Part shown: positions 1-9,121 of the stretch, in pieces
How positions within the stretch are numbered: the stretch's first letter is position 1
Layout: each line of letters starts with the position of its first letter
Assembly (NCBI GenBank): GCA_963922565.1
Contig: CAWUIQ010000012.1
Location: forward strand, 1-64,000
Reading direction: 5' to 3'
DNA from: JBCBKL01 sp963922565
Lineage (GTDB): Bacteria; Pseudomonadota; Alphaproteobacteria; Rhodobacterales; Rhodobacteraceae
DNA length: 64,000 bases
Translations under genes and position numbers: made by a program
Notes under the pieces: generated by a model
The model's database searches: none
Seen by the model: the letters and a program-made list of their open reading frames with translations, nothing else
What the model was told of the DNA's origin: nothing

Positions 1-1211
1 ATACGCGGCTACACCCGGCGTCGCTGACCAAGATGATGACGCTCTATGTCGCGTTTGAGGCCATCGAAAAGGGTGAGATTTCGCTCGACACCAAGGTGAA
101 GGTGTCGCGCAAGGCCGCCGCCGAACCCCCCTCCAAGCTGGGCCTGCGCGCCGGGCAGCGGATCAAGCTGCGCTATCTCATTCGCGCGTCAGCCGTCAAA
201 TCCGCCAACGACGCCGCAACCGCGATCGCCGAGGCGATCTCGGGATCCGAGGCCGCATTCGCCCGCCGCATGAACCGGACGGCCAAGGCAATGGGAATGT
301 CGCGGACCACATTCAAGAACGCTCACGGCCTGACGGAGAGCGGACATATGTCCACGGCGCGCGATATGACGATCCTTGGGCGCCACGTCCTTTACGACTA
401 TCCCGAATACTATAACCTCTTCGCCCGCACCTCGACCCATGCAGGCATCCGCGACGTGGCAAACACCAACCGCCGCTTGCTGTCTGCCTATCGCGGGGCG
501 GACGGGATCAAGACCGGGTATACCCGCGCGGCGGGCTTCAACCTTGTTGCGTCGGCTGAGCGCGGCAATGAACGGATCATTGCCACCATGTTTGGCGGAT
601 CGTCCGCGGCATCGCGCAATGCCCGCGTTGCCGAACTTTTGGACATGGGTTTCCGCCGGGCTCCGTCGCGGGTCGCGCTGAGCAAACCGAAACGACCCAG
701 CTATGCCGGCAAGATCGTTCGCACCAGCGTCATCATGACGAAATCAAAGCGGCCCATGCTGCGGCCAGGGGCCGAGGGTACGCTCGTCGCTGCGTCCAGC
801 GTGGTTGCCGATGATATCCGCACAGCCCTTGCCGAAGCACAGACAGCCGTCGCGGTGCAAGAAGCCGCTGCCGTGCGGGAAGCAACCCTTCGCCCTGTAT
901 CACGGCCGCAACGGGTGGCCTTGCTTGAAGAGGCAGAGCCAGAGGTGGTGACAAGACTTTCGACCTCGGGCGGGCGTTTTTGGGGTGTGAATGTGGGACG
1001 CTACCCAAGCCGCTTCAAAGCGGAAAAGGTGCTGCTGCAGACAGCCCTTTCAGAGATGGCGACGCTTGATGGAAGCCTACGCAAGGTGGTCAAGAAACCG
1101 CAGGGCTTCGATGCCAACTTCATGGGTTTGACCCGGGAATCCGCCGATCTGGCTTGCCGCCGTCTTCAAGCGCGGCAGATCACCTGCACGACAATCGGCC
1201 CCGGCGCCTAA
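1..1211 (+). CDS. D-alanyl-D-alanine carboxypeptidase with C-terminal SPOR domain (5' partial)
   Basis: Low-molecular-weight penicillin-binding protein (peptidase S11) that trims the terminal D-Ala of peptidoglycan pentapeptides in the periplasm. The frame is open to the window edge, so the true start and signal peptide lie upstream. All three active-site motifs are visible: SLTK at 21-32 with the acylating serine, SAN at 201-209, and KTG at 510-518. The last 80 or so residues (from about 960) look like a SPOR domain, which in this family binds denuded septal glycan. The stop overlaps the end of ccoS, which runs the opposite way, by four bases. The enzyme class is sure; the exact paralogue is not. 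Confidence 0.93.
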   Translation, partial: TRLHPASLTKMMTLYVAFEAIEKGEISLDTKVKVSRKAAAEPPSKLGLRAGQRIKLRYLIRASAVKSANDAATAIAEAISGSEAAFARRMNRTAKAMGMSRTTFKNAHGLTESGHMSTARDMTILGRHVLYDYPEYYNLFARTSTHAGIRDVANTNRRLLSAYRGADGIKTGYTRAAGFNLVASAERGNERIIATMFGGSSAASRNARVAELLDMGFRRAPSRVALSKPKRPSYAGKIVRTSVIMTKSKRPMLRPGAEGTLVAASSVVADDIRTALAEAQTAVAVQEAAAVREATLRPVSRPQRVALLEEAEPEVVTRLSTSGGRFWGVNVGRYPSRFKAEKVLLQTALSEMATLDGSLRKVVKKPQGFDANFMGLTRESADLACRRLQARQITCTTIGPGA

Positions 1212-1366
1212 GACTTCGGATGATCATCCCAGCGGTCGTCGAGGATGCGGCGGCTGTCACCCTCGGGGTCGTCGTATTGCCGTGTCCGCAGAGTATAGAT
1301 GAACCCCACGAGGCCAACGCCACCAAGCAGCAGCGAAATCGGGATGAGATAGGCCAGGACATTCAT
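1208..1366 (-). CDS. ccoS: cbb3-type cytochrome oxidase assembly protein CcoS
   Basis: A 52-residue protein read directly from the minus strand: one N-terminal membrane helix (residues 4-24), then a short polar tail with the acidic YDDPEGDSRRIL stretch typical of CcoS/FixS. CcoS is needed to put haem and copper cofactors into the cbb3 catalytic subunit. It is the last gene of the cluster and starts two bases after the ccoI stop, so it is probably translationally coupled. It ends inside the stop region of the convergent carboxypeptidase (shared bases CTAA). The start is the only ATG giving this helix. Confidence 0.9.
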   Translation of the reverse strand: MNVLAYLIPISLLLGGVGLVGFIYTLRTRQYDDPEGDSRRILDDRWDDHPKS

Positions 1367-1368
1367 GA

Positions 1369-3531
1369 TCAGCGGACCCGCAGCGCGTTGAGTGAAACGG
1401 TGATCGACGACGACGACATCGCCAAGGCAGCAATGAGGGGTGTCGCCAGACCCGCCACAGCCAGCGGTACCGCGATCACGTTATAAAGGGTTGCAATCTG
1501 GAAGTTTTCACGGATCCGCCGCGTTGCCTTTTGCGCCGTCTGATGCGCTTCGGTCAGCACGGACAGGTCGACACCCATCAGAACGATATCCGATGCGACC
1601 CGTGCAGCATCAAGCGCCGAGGCGGGCGAGATCGAAACATGGGCCGAGGCGAGTGCCGCCGTATCGTTGAGACCGTCGCCGATCATGAGAACCTTGCCGG
1701 GCTGGTCCGCCACGTATTTCGCCTTTTCGTCCGGCAGCATGGCGGCATGCCATTCGTCGATGCCTAGCGCTTTGGCGATCTCCTTGACGGGGTCCGACCT
1801 GTCCCCTGACAGCAGGACAACATTCAGACCTGCGCGCTTGAACGCGGCAACGGCTTCGGCTGCACCGGGGCGCACCTGATCCTTGAAATCGATCCGAATG
1901 CTTTGCCCCTCGCCCAAGTCAAGCATGGTACAAAGGCCACCGTCCTGATCGGGTCCGGCCCACCCGGGACGGCCAAGACGAACCAGCCGACCCTGCCAGA
2001 CACCTTCGGTTCCGAACCCGGGGCAATCGCGCCGTTCGGCAACATCCGCTCTGGGCGCCTCACCCGCCGCCGCGACAATGGCCTTGGCCAGCGGGTGCGA
2101 AGACCCCTCCGCAAGGGCCAGCGCGACGGATTGCGCCTGTCGATCGAGGCTGTCCCAGTTTTCAACCGCCGGGGTGCCCGTTGTGAGCGTGCCGGTTTTG
2201 TCGAAGACAACCGTATCCACATCCGCGAGCCGTTCGAGGGCCGTGCCGCTCTTGATCAAGAGACCCTTGCGGAACAGGCGACCGGACGCGGCGGTGGTGA
2301 CCGCAGGGACCGCCAAGCCAAGGGCACAAGGGCAGGTGATAATCAGCACCGCCGCCGCGATGTTGAGGGCGACGCGCAGGTCACCGGCCCAGAGATACCA
2401 TCCGACGAAAGACAGGGCCGCGAGGATATGTACGCCCGGTGCATAAAGCGCGGCGGCCTTGTCCGCGAGCGGGGTGTAGTTCGCGCGCCCAGCCTCTGCC
2501 ACGGCAACCAGATCGGCCATGCGATGCAGCGTTGTGTCTTTGCCGGTGGCCGTTGCCCTGATGGTCAGCGGCCCCGTAAGGTTCACTTCGCCTGCGGCAA
2601 CGCTCATCCCGATCCGGGCCTGCACGGCAGCCGATTCACCGCTGAGGAACGACCGGTCGAGCTCACTCGAACCATCCGCGATCACCCCGTCGACCGGAAT
2701 GCGCCCGCCCGGACGGACAAGGATCAGGTCATCGACACACAGCTCGGACGCCGGGGTTTCGACCGGTTTGCCATCGACCAGCCGCGTCGCGCGTGGCACC
2801 TCCAGCGCCGTTAATTCCTCTGCCGCCGACCGTGCGGCGGACCGGGTTCGAAAATCCAGGTACCGACCCGCCAACAGGAAAAACACCAGTGTCAGGGCCG
2901 CGTCGAAATAAGCGTGATGCCCCGACAAAGCCGTTTCCCAGAGCGACGTGCCAAGCGCCAGGACGATGGCCAAGGCAATCGGAACATCCATGTTCAAGCG
3001 GCGAGCACGCAGGGCCTGCCAAGCGCCCGCAAAGAACGGCTGACCCGCATAAGCGGTGGCTGGCAGGGCGATCGCAGCCGAGATCCAGTGGAACAGGTCG
3101 CGCGTCGCATCCGAGGCTCCGGACCAGACCGAAACCGACAGCAGCATAACGTTCATTGCGGCAAAACCCGCAACCGCCAGCCGCATCAGCAGGTCGCGGC
3201 CCGCCTTGTCCGTCTCGGTCACCGCAATTGCGCCGGGGTCAAGCTCGTGCGCCTCGATGCCTGCAACGCCAAGGGTCTCGATCAGCGCGCTTGGATGGAC
3301 GGTAGACTGGGGCGTGACATAGGCCCGTTTCAGGGTCAGGTTCACCCGCGCCTCGGCGACATCGGGCCTGTCCATCAAAGCACTTTCGGCATTGCGGATG
3401 CAGCCGTGGCAATGAATGCGCGGCAACGCCAACAGAATGTCGTCAGGCCGCGCGTCAGGCGCCTCAACCTCGACCGGTGCCGCCGCGCAGCCGGGGCATG
3501 CCATGGGGCGAGGATCGGGGACCGCCGTCAT
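1369..3531 (-). CDS. ccoI: Copper-translocating P1B-type ATPase CcoI (FixI)
   Basis: Heavy-metal P-type ATPase of 720 residues that exports copper across the inner membrane for maturation of the cbb3 oxidase copper centre. Order of parts: an N-terminal CPGC (12-15), a metal-binding domain with CHGC (41-44), membrane helices, an actuator loop with SGES, a transmembrane ITCPCALGLA copper-binding motif, the phosphorylation site DKTGT, and GDGLND in the ATP-hydrolysis hinge. Length and the extra N-terminal cysteine pair fit the FixI/CcoI branch rather than general CopA. It sits between ccoH (three-base gap) and ccoS, which settles the assignment. Confidence 0.96.
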   Translation of the reverse strand: MTAVPDPRPMACPGCAAAPVEVEAPDARPDDILLALPRIHCHGCIRNAESALMDRPDVAEARVNLTLKRAYVTPQSTVHPSALIETLGVAGIEAHELDPGAIAVTETDKAGRDLLMRLAVAGFAAMNVMLLSVSVWSGASDATRDLFHWISAAIALPATAYAGQPFFAGAWQALRARRLNMDVPIALAIVLALGTSLWETALSGHHAYFDAALTLVFFLLAGRYLDFRTRSAARSAAEELTALEVPRATRLVDGKPVETPASELCVDDLILVRPGGRIPVDGVIADGSSELDRSFLSGESAAVQARIGMSVAAGEVNLTGPLTIRATATGKDTTLHRMADLVAVAEAGRANYTPLADKAAALYAPGVHILAALSFVGWYLWAGDLRVALNIAAAVLIITCPCALGLAVPAVTTAASGRLFRKGLLIKSGTALERLADVDTVVFDKTGTLTTGTPAVENWDSLDRQAQSVALALAEGSSHPLAKAIVAAAGEAPRADVAERRDCPGFGTEGVWQGRLVRLGRPGWAGPDQDGGLCTMLDLGEGQSIRIDFKDQVRPGAAEAVAAFKRAGLNVVLLSGDRSDPVKEIAKALGIDEWHAAMLPDEKAKYVADQPGKVLMIGDGLNDTAALASAHVSISPASALDAARVASDIVLMGVDLSVLTEAHQTAQKATRRIRENFQIATLYNVIAVPLAVAGLATPLIAALAMSSSSITVSLNALRVR

Positions 3532-3534
3532 GAT

Positions 3535-3990
3535 CTAGCGCGCCACGTAAAAGGCAAGCCGCTGACGAAACTCCGTCCCGTCGGCAGCAACCGCATTGAT
3601 CCGAAGATTCCAGTTGCCAGATGCCAACTGCACCGGCGCGACATAGGCAACGCCATCGAATACGAAATCAGGTACGACATCATCTTTGACATGCGTTGCG
3701 CGCCCAAGAACCGCCGTCAGCGAAGCCGCCTGTTGCGGCGTGCCCGCCTCATCAACGATCTGCAAGCGCACCATGCCGTCCTGTTCCTGGGCCTCGACGG
3801 TCCAACCCAAAGCGTTTTGCGCGGCCCGATCGGCGTCGAAGCTTTGGCTTGCGACATAGGAATTCTTGACCTCGAGGCCGGGGAACGTGCTTACCGCCGA
3901 ATAGGCCAGTGTCAGATTGACCGCGATGATCACGGCAAATCCGCTGCCAAAGATCGCCCCGACATGCCATCCCTTGAGCTCTCGGATCAT
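3535..3990 (-). CDS. ccoH: cbb3 oxidase assembly protein CcoH (FixH)
   Basis: A 151-residue protein with one N-terminal membrane helix (about residues 11-32) followed by a periplasmic FixH-type domain containing GWTVEA and a late GNWNLRI stretch. CcoH associates with cbb3 subunits and stabilises the assembling complex. It starts by a four-base ATGA overlap with the end of ccoG and is followed three bases later by ccoI, the usual GHIS order. Confidence 0.93.
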   Translation of the reverse strand: MIRELKGWHVGAIFGSGFAVIIAVNLTLAYSAVSTFPGLEVKNSYVASQSFDADRAAQNALGWTVEAQEQDGMVRLQIVDEAGTPQQAASLTAVLGRATHVKDDVVPDFVFDGVAYVAPVQLASGNWNLRINAVAADGTEFRQRLAFYVAR

Positions 3991-5483
3991 TGTGCACCTC
4001 TGCCGTTGAAAGTTGTGTCGTGATAGGCGCGATCGCCGCCGCCAAGTCCCTCGACCCAGAACCGCATCGGGGTCGTGTCAGCCTCTGCCGGACCCGCGCC
4101 GCGGGGCGCCACCACATAGACGCGCTGCAAAAGCGTGCTGTTGGGCGGCACGGCGACGGATTCGTAGGCCGACCCCTCAAGCTGAACGCGGTAGGACGGA
4201 TCGCCATGAACGGTCACCCGCATCGTACGCCCTTCGAAATCCTTGTTCCGCAGACGGATGTCGTACGTGTTGCGGATCGATCCGTCGGACAATGTGACGA
4301 AGGTCGGATTGCGCACAGGCGCAACGGTGAATTCGACATCGGACCGAATGAAAAGCGCGAAGACCAGCGCAAGCCCGACGACGGACCACATCACGGTGTA
4401 AAGGATCACGCGAGGGCGGAACACATGGCTCCAGACCGACCGGGGCGGATTGCCCGCCCGCTCGGCCTCTTCATCAGTCAGGGCCATGTAGTCGATCAGC
4501 CCGCGCGGCTTGCCGATCTTTTCCATCACATCGTCGCAGGCGTCGATACACAGCGCGCAGGTGATGCATTCAAGCTGCTGACCATCGCGGATGTCGATGC
4601 CCGCAGGGCAAACGTTGACGCAGGCCATGCAATCGATGCAATCGCCCATCTCGGCGCCCGCCTTGACCTCGTCGGAGTGCTTGCGGGGTTCGCCCCGCCA
4701 GCTGCGATAGGCGACCGTCAGGGTATGTTCGTCCATCATGGCGGCCTGAATACGGGGCCACGGGCAAGCGTAATTGCAAATCTGCTCCCGCGCGAACCCG
4801 CCGAAAAGGAAGGTCGTGCCGGTCAGAATGGCCATCGTGGTGTAAGCAACGGGATGGGCCTGAAGGGTGATCAGGTCGCGGAAGAGCGTCGGCGCATCGG
4901 CAAAATAGAAAACCCAGGCCCCCCCGGTCGCCAACCCGATCAAAAGCCACAGCGTCCACTTGGTAATGCGCAGCCGGGCCTTGCGAAGATCCCAGCCCTT
5001 TTGCCGGTGCAGCCTGAGGCGCGCGTTGCGATCCCCTTCGACCCAACGTTCGACGGCGATGTAGAGATCAGTCCAGACGGTCTGCGGGCAGGCATATCCG
5101 CACCACACACGGCCCAAGGCAGAGGTGAACAGGAACAGGCCCAGTCCGGCCATGACCAGCAAACCCGCGACGAAATAGAATTCATGCGGCCAGATCTCGA
5201 TCCAGAAGAAATAGAACCGCCGCCCCGCCAGATCGAGCAACACCGCCTGATCCGGGATGCCCGGGCCACGGTCCCACCGGATCCATGGAAGGGCGTAGTA
5301 GATGCCAAGGGTGACGAACAGGATCACCCATTTGAGCGACCGAAACTTGCCCGAAACCCGGCGCGGAAAGATCGGCTCGCGGGCGGCATATAGGCTGGGT
5401 GTTGTGCTCCGATCGCTCAAGGGAAGGCGTCCTATCAAGCTATGGTTTGGCGCGGCACCGTTTCGTAGGATCGGTGCCGACAC
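3987..5483 (-). CDS. ccoG: Cytochrome oxidase accessory protein CcoG (FixG/RdxA), polyferredoxin
   Basis: Membrane-bound iron-sulphur protein of about 498 residues, known in the family as a cupric reductase supplying Cu(I) for cbb3 assembly. It has several membrane helices, a CGYACPQTVW motif, and two clustered [4Fe-4S] motifs (CIDCMACVNVCP and CITCALCIDAC) in the middle third, then a C-terminal immunoglobulin-like FixG domain. The start is uncertain: 5483 is a GTG without a clear ribosome-binding site. Homologous N-termini (LYAAREPIFPRR preceded by only a few residues) suggest a later start, for example the TTG at 5420. Confidence 0.94.
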   Translation of the reverse strand: MSAPILRNGAAPNHSLIGRLPLSDRSTTPSLYAAREPIFPRRVSGKFRSLKWVILFVTLGIYYALPWIRWDRGPGIPDQAVLLDLAGRRFYFFWIEIWPHEFYFVAGLLVMAGLGLFLFTSALGRVWCGYACPQTVWTDLYIAVERWVEGDRNARLRLHRQKGWDLRKARLRITKWTLWLLIGLATGGAWVFYFADAPTLFRDLITLQAHPVAYTTMAILTGTTFLFGGFAREQICNYACPWPRIQAAMMDEHTLTVAYRSWRGEPRKHSDEVKAGAEMGDCIDCMACVNVCPAGIDIRDGQQLECITCALCIDACDDVMEKIGKPRGLIDYMALTDEEAERAGNPPRSVWSHVFRPRVILYTVMWSVVGLALVFALFIRSDVEFTVAPVRNPTFVTLSDGSIRNTYDIRLRNKDFEGRTMRVTVHGDPSYRVQLEGSAYESVAVPPNSTLLQRVYVVAPRGAGPAEADTTPMRFWVEGLGGGDRAYHDTTFNGRGAQ

Positions 5484-5508
5484 CGATTTCTTGGCTGGCT
5501 GGGTTCAG

Positions 5509-6375
5509 CTATTCGCCGCCGCCCAGCCCATGCACGTACAAGGCCACACCACGGATCTCGGCCTCGCTCAGGCGTTCAGACCAAGGCGGCATCACGCCGA
5601 AGCGGCTGTAGGTCACGGTTTCGGTCAGCGTTTCGACATCACCGCCATAAAGCCAGATGGCATCGGCGAGGTTTGGTGCACCCTGATATATGTCCCCCAG
5701 ACCTTCGTCTCCATGACATGCGGCACAATTGTCCAGGTACACCGTCTCGCCCGCCGCGACCAAGGCCGGATCGTTGGCGTCACCCGACAGCGACATGACG
5801 TAGTTCACGGTCTGCGCGATTTCTTCCTCGGTCAGGATGTCGCCAAAGGCCGGCATCTCGGACCAGCGGGCATCGGGGTCATCTTCGTTCCGGATGCCGT
5901 GGCGGATGGTATACTGGATTTCATCGACCGTCCCGCCCCAAAGCCACGCATCGTCCAAGAGGTTCGGATAACCCGCAGCCTGCACGCCAGCGGCGCCGGA
6001 ACCATGACACTGGGAACAATAGGTCCGGAACACCGAAGCCCCCATCGAGTTGGCGTATTGCAGCAGCTCTGCATCATCACTGACCGCCGTCAATTCAACC
6101 GTGGCCAAGCGCTCATCGATGCCCGCATTCGCAAGCCGCGCCGCCTCTACATCTTCGGCCAGTTCGGCGCGCGTCGAATAACCGAGGACGCCGCTGGTCG
6201 CCTGAGAGATCAGGGGCCACGCCGGGTAGGCAATGGTGTATCCGACGCCCCAGATAATCGTCAGATAGAAGGTCCACAGCCACCAGCGGGGAAGCGGGTT
6301 GTTCCACTCTTCGATACCGTCCCATTCATGGCCGGTGGTGCCATAGCCGTCTTCGTTCTTTTTCTGGTCACTCAT
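5509..6375 (-). CDS. ccoP: cbb3 oxidase subunit III, dihaem cytochrome c CcoP
   Basis: Membrane-anchored dihaem cytochrome c of 288 residues that passes electrons to the CcoN/CcoO core. One membrane helix lies at about 31-55, and two haem-binding CXXCH motifs are seen: CSQCH at 120-124 and CAACH at 217-221. Its start overlaps the ccoQ stop as ATGA, and a strong AGGAGG lies upstream. The N-terminal acidic segment (residues 1-28) is cytoplasmic by analogy. Confidence 0.97.
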   Translation of the reverse strand: MSDQKKNEDGYGTTGHEWDGIEEWNNPLPRWWLWTFYLTIIWGVGYTIAYPAWPLISQATSGVLGYSTRAELAEDVEAARLANAGIDERLATVELTAVSDDAELLQYANSMGASVFRTYCSQCHGSGAAGVQAAGYPNLLDDAWLWGGTVDEIQYTIRHGIRNEDDPDARWSEMPAFGDILTEEEIAQTVNYVMSLSGDANDPALVAAGETVYLDNCAACHGDEGLGDIYQGAPNLADAIWLYGGDVETLTETVTYSRFGVMPPWSERLSEAEIRGVALYVHGLGGGE

Positions 6376-6560
6376 GTCCGATCCTCCTTTGGATCAGCCG
6401 CTGGTTTGTCCTCGTTACGGAAAGGGGCAGAGGCCGCCTCGTCGTGGATTTTGCGGTGTCCCGGACGAAACAGGAAAACCGCGATGCCGATGAAAATCAG
6501 GAAAAGCGCCAGCAATCCCCAACTGTCAGCCATCTCTCGCAGGAATGAATAGGTTTCCAT
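6372..6560 (-). CDS. ccoQ: cbb3 oxidase small subunit CcoQ
   Basis: Small single-helix subunit (62 residues) of the CcoQ/FixQ family, which stabilises the cbb3 complex. The start was chosen at 6560 because GGGGGA lies just upstream and METYSFLREMADS matches CcoQ N-termini; a longer frame would overlap ccoO. A membrane helix follows at about 14-32, then RPGHRKIHDEAA, a typical CcoQ end of helix, and a polar tail. It ends in a four-base overlap with ccoP. Confidence 0.93.
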   Translation of the reverse strand: METYSFLREMADSWGLLALFLIFIGIAVFLFRPGHRKIHDEAASAPFRNEDKPAADPKEDRT

Positions 6561-6570
6561 GATGTCCCCC

Positions 6571-7296
6571 TTACCGGCTGGCGTCTGGAACGAAGGTCGA
6601 GAAGTCGACCAGCGTGCCAAGCATCTGCATGTAGGCGATCAGTGCGTCAGCCTCCGAGATGCCCGGCTGCCCGTCGAAATTCCGCACCTGCGCGCCGGGA
6701 TACCGTTCGACCAGCGCATCAAAGTCGCTGTCCGGATCTGCCTGGGCCCGGAAATCGGCCAGCGCGTTTTCGATCATCTCGTCGGTGTAAGGCACACCCA
6801 CGAAGCGCTGTGTCCGCAAAAGATCGGCAATATACTCAGGATCAGCCGGGGTGCGTTCGAGGAACGCGTATTTTGGCATGACCGATTCAGGCACAACCGA
6901 TTGCGGATCGCGGAAATGGTCCACGTGCCAATCGTCTGAATAGCGCCCGCCGACACGCGCCAGATCCGGCCCGGTGCGTTTCGAACCCCATTGAAACGGG
7001 TGGTCATACATCGACTCGGCCGCCAGTGAATAATGCCCGTAACGTTCGACCTCGTCCCGCATGGGGCGGATCATCTGGCTGTGGCAGACATAGCAACCTT
7101 CGCGGATATAGATCTCGCGCCCTGTCAGTTCGAGCGGCGAATAGGGTCGCATCCCCTCGACCTTTTCGATGGTATTTTCGAGGTAGAAGAGCGGGACGAT
7201 CTGCACGATCCCCCCGATGGTCACGACCAGAAAGCTGAAGATCAGCAGAAGGGTCGCGTTGGTTTCAAGGATCTTGTGGCGATCAAGAATAGCCAT
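6571..7296 (-). CDS. ccoO: cbb3 oxidase subunit II, monohaem cytochrome c CcoO
   Basis: Membrane-anchored monohaem cytochrome c (241 residues). One N-terminal helix (about 14-37) is followed by the haem motif CYVCH at 68-72, the SQMIRP stretch, and a MPKYAFL segment carrying the probable axial methionine. Translation starts 13 bases after the ccoN stop behind a clear AAGGAGGG site, so it is cotranscribed with ccoN. Confidence 0.97.
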   Translation of the reverse strand: MAILDRHKILETNATLLLIFSFLVVTIGGIVQIVPLFYLENTIEKVEGMRPYSPLELTGREIYIREGCYVCHSQMIRPMRDEVERYGHYSLAAESMYDHPFQWGSKRTGPDLARVGGRYSDDWHVDHFRDPQSVVPESVMPKYAFLERTPADPEYIADLLRTQRFVGVPYTDEMIENALADFRAQADPDSDFDALVERYPGAQVRNFDGQPGISEADALIAYMQMLGTLVDFSTFVPDASR

Positions 7297-7309
7297 CTGC
7301 GGTCCCTCC

Positions 7310-8914
7310 TTATTCGGCCGGGACGGCTGTGGCGAGGCTGGCCTCTTTGGCCGGCGACCGCTTCACAGTCATCCAAAGGTTGTAGCACATGATCAGCGCG
7401 CCAACGAGGTACAGAACCCCACCAAGACCGCGCACGACATACATCGGGAACTTGGCGCTCACGGTGTCCGCGAAAGAGTTCACGAGGAAACCGTTCGCAT
7501 CGACTTCGCGCCACATCAGGCCCTCCATGATGCCGGTGACCCACATCGACGCCGCGTAGAGCACGATGCCGATGGTCGCGAGCCAGAAGTGCCAGTTGAC
7601 CAGACCCAGGCTGTAAAGCCGCTCGCGTTTCCACAGCTTCGGAACAAGGAAGTAGAGCGCGCCGAACGTGATCATGCCGTTCCAACCCAAAGCGCCGGAA
7701 TGCACGTGGCCGATCGTCCAGTCGGTATAGTGGCTGAGCGAGTTGACCGCCCGGATCGACATCATCGGCCCCTCGAACGTGGACATGCCGTAGAAGGCCA
7801 GACTGATGACCATCATCCGGATGACCGGGTCGGTCCGCAGCTTGTCCCACGCGCCTTGCAGCGTCATCAGACCGTTGATCATGCCGCCCCAGCTGGGCAT
7901 CCACAGGATAACCGAGAAGACCATGCCAAGCGTCGATGCCCAGTCAGGCAGCGCGGTATAGTGCAGGTGGTGTGGACCCGCCCAGATGTAGAGAAAGATC
8001 AGCGCCCAGAAGTGGATGATCGAGAGCTTGTAGCTGAAAACGGGCCGCTCGGCCTGCTTTGGAATGAAGTAATACATCATCCCCAGGAAACCCGCGGTCA
8101 AGAAGAACCCCACGGCGTTGTGGCCATACCACCACTGAACCATCGCATCCTGAACACCCGAAAACACCTGAACCGAACGTGAGCCCCAGATCGAGACGGG
8201 GATCGACAGGTTGTTGACGATGTGCAGCATCGCGACGGTGACGATGAACGACAGCAGGAACCAGTTGGCGACGTAGATGTGCGGCTCTTTCCGCTTGATG
8301 ATCGTGCCGAGGAACACGGCAAGATAGGCGACCCAGACGATCGTCAGCCAGAGATCAACGTACCATTCCGGTTCGGCGTATTCCTTGGACTGTGTTGCGC
8401 CCAGCAGGTACCCGGTGGCCGCCAGGACGATGAACAGCTGGTAACCCCAGAAAACGAACCAGGCCGTATTGCCACCCCAAAGCCGAGCGGCGCAGGTGCG
8501 CTGCACGATATAGAACGACGATGCGATCAAGGCGTTGCCACCAAAGGCAAAAATCACCGCGGATGTGTGTAGGGGCCGCAGCCGTCCGAAATTCGTATAG
8601 GGCTGTCCCCAATCGAAATTCAGCGCCGGAAAGGCGAGCTGGAAGGCGATGACGACGCCGACAAGAAAGCCCACAACACCCCAGAACGCGGTCGCGATCA
8701 CACCGTAGCGGACCACGTCGTCCATGTATTCGTTTTGCGGGGCCGCGATGACTGGTTCATCCGTCCGGCGCACCGTCCAGAGAAACAAACCACCCGCCAC
8801 CAGCATGAATATGATCATGTGAACCTGGTAGGCGACGTCCCGCGCGTAATTGGCTGCAATCATCGCAAACAGGGTGGCGACCCCCAGGGCGATGAGCTTT
8901 GTGTATTGTGCCAT
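7310..8914 (-). CDS. ccoN: cbb3-type cytochrome c oxidase subunit I CcoN
   Basis: Catalytic haem-copper subunit (534 residues, about 12 membrane helices) that reduces oxygen to water and pumps protons; cbb3 enzymes have high oxygen affinity. Recognisable stretches are the PLHTS haem region, YWWYGHNAVGFFLTAG (histidine copper ligand region), GPHHLHYTALPDWA with the adjacent copper histidines, and HVHSGALGWNG. The start at 8914 was chosen over an upstream in-frame GTG because GGGAG sits six bases before this ATG. It heads the ccoNOQPGHIS operon. A perfect FNR-type box lies about 100 bases upstream. Confidence 0.97.
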   Translation of the reverse strand: MAQYTKLIALGVATLFAMIAANYARDVAYQVHMIIFMLVAGGLFLWTVRRTDEPVIAAPQNEYMDDVVRYGVIATAFWGVVGFLVGVVIAFQLAFPALNFDWGQPYTNFGRLRPLHTSAVIFAFGGNALIASSFYIVQRTCAARLWGGNTAWFVFWGYQLFIVLAATGYLLGATQSKEYAEPEWYVDLWLTIVWVAYLAVFLGTIIKRKEPHIYVANWFLLSFIVTVAMLHIVNNLSIPVSIWGSRSVQVFSGVQDAMVQWWYGHNAVGFFLTAGFLGMMYYFIPKQAERPVFSYKLSIIHFWALIFLYIWAGPHHLHYTALPDWASTLGMVFSVILWMPSWGGMINGLMTLQGAWDKLRTDPVIRMMVISLAFYGMSTFEGPMMSIRAVNSLSHYTDWTIGHVHSGALGWNGMITFGALYFLVPKLWKRERLYSLGLVNWHFWLATIGIVLYAASMWVTGIMEGLMWREVDANGFLVNSFADTVSAKFPMYVVRGLGGVLYLVGALIMCYNLWMTVKRSPAKEASLATAVPAE

Positions 8915-9012
8915 TTGGCGCTCCCTCACTCTCGTCGATTGTGTCTTTGGTTGCCCAAAGACCAGACAAACCTCGACGTTTGCGGTCTTGGGGAAAGGTT
9001 CGAAATGCGTCC

Positions 9013-9026
9013 TTGATCAAGATCAA
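9013..9026. promoter_or_regulatory. FNR-type box upstream of ccoN
   Basis: The sequence TTGATCAAGATCAA is an exact TTGAT-N4-ATCAA dyad, the known binding site of FNR and FnrL. Its centre is about 105 bases upstream of the ccoN start codon and about 102 bases before the stress protein start. Because fnrL lies 2 kb away, control of the cbb3 operon by FnrL is the natural reading; the site is seen, the regulation is inferred. Confidence 0.88.
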
Positions 9027-9044
9027 GATTAGTCCATCAGGGCT

Positions 9045-9058
9045 TTGACTCGTATCAA
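9045..9058. promoter_or_regulatory. Second FNR-type box, upstream of the stress protein gene
   Basis: TTGACTCGTATCAA fits the FNR dyad with one departure in the left half (TTGAC for TTGAT). It lies 18 bases from the perfect box (32 bases centre to centre, about three helical turns) and about 70 bases before the stress protein start. Two boxes for two divergent genes suggest one operator each, or joint binding. Confidence 0.75.
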
Positions 9059-9121
9059 GGCGGATTGTCGCGGGTGTCGGATTATCGGCGTGAACCATCG
9101 CATCGCCTGAAGGAGGCCAAG

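Noticed and set aside
2914..4023. Plus-strand frame of 369 codons opposite ccoI/ccoH
   Set aside because: Shadow frame without recognisable motifs; both minus-strand genes are complete.
3990..5393. Long plus-strand frame (467 codons) opposite ccoG
   Set aside because: A GC-rich shadow of a real gene: composition biased to Arg/Gly/Pro/His, no domain, and ccoG on the other strand has intact iron-sulphur motifs.
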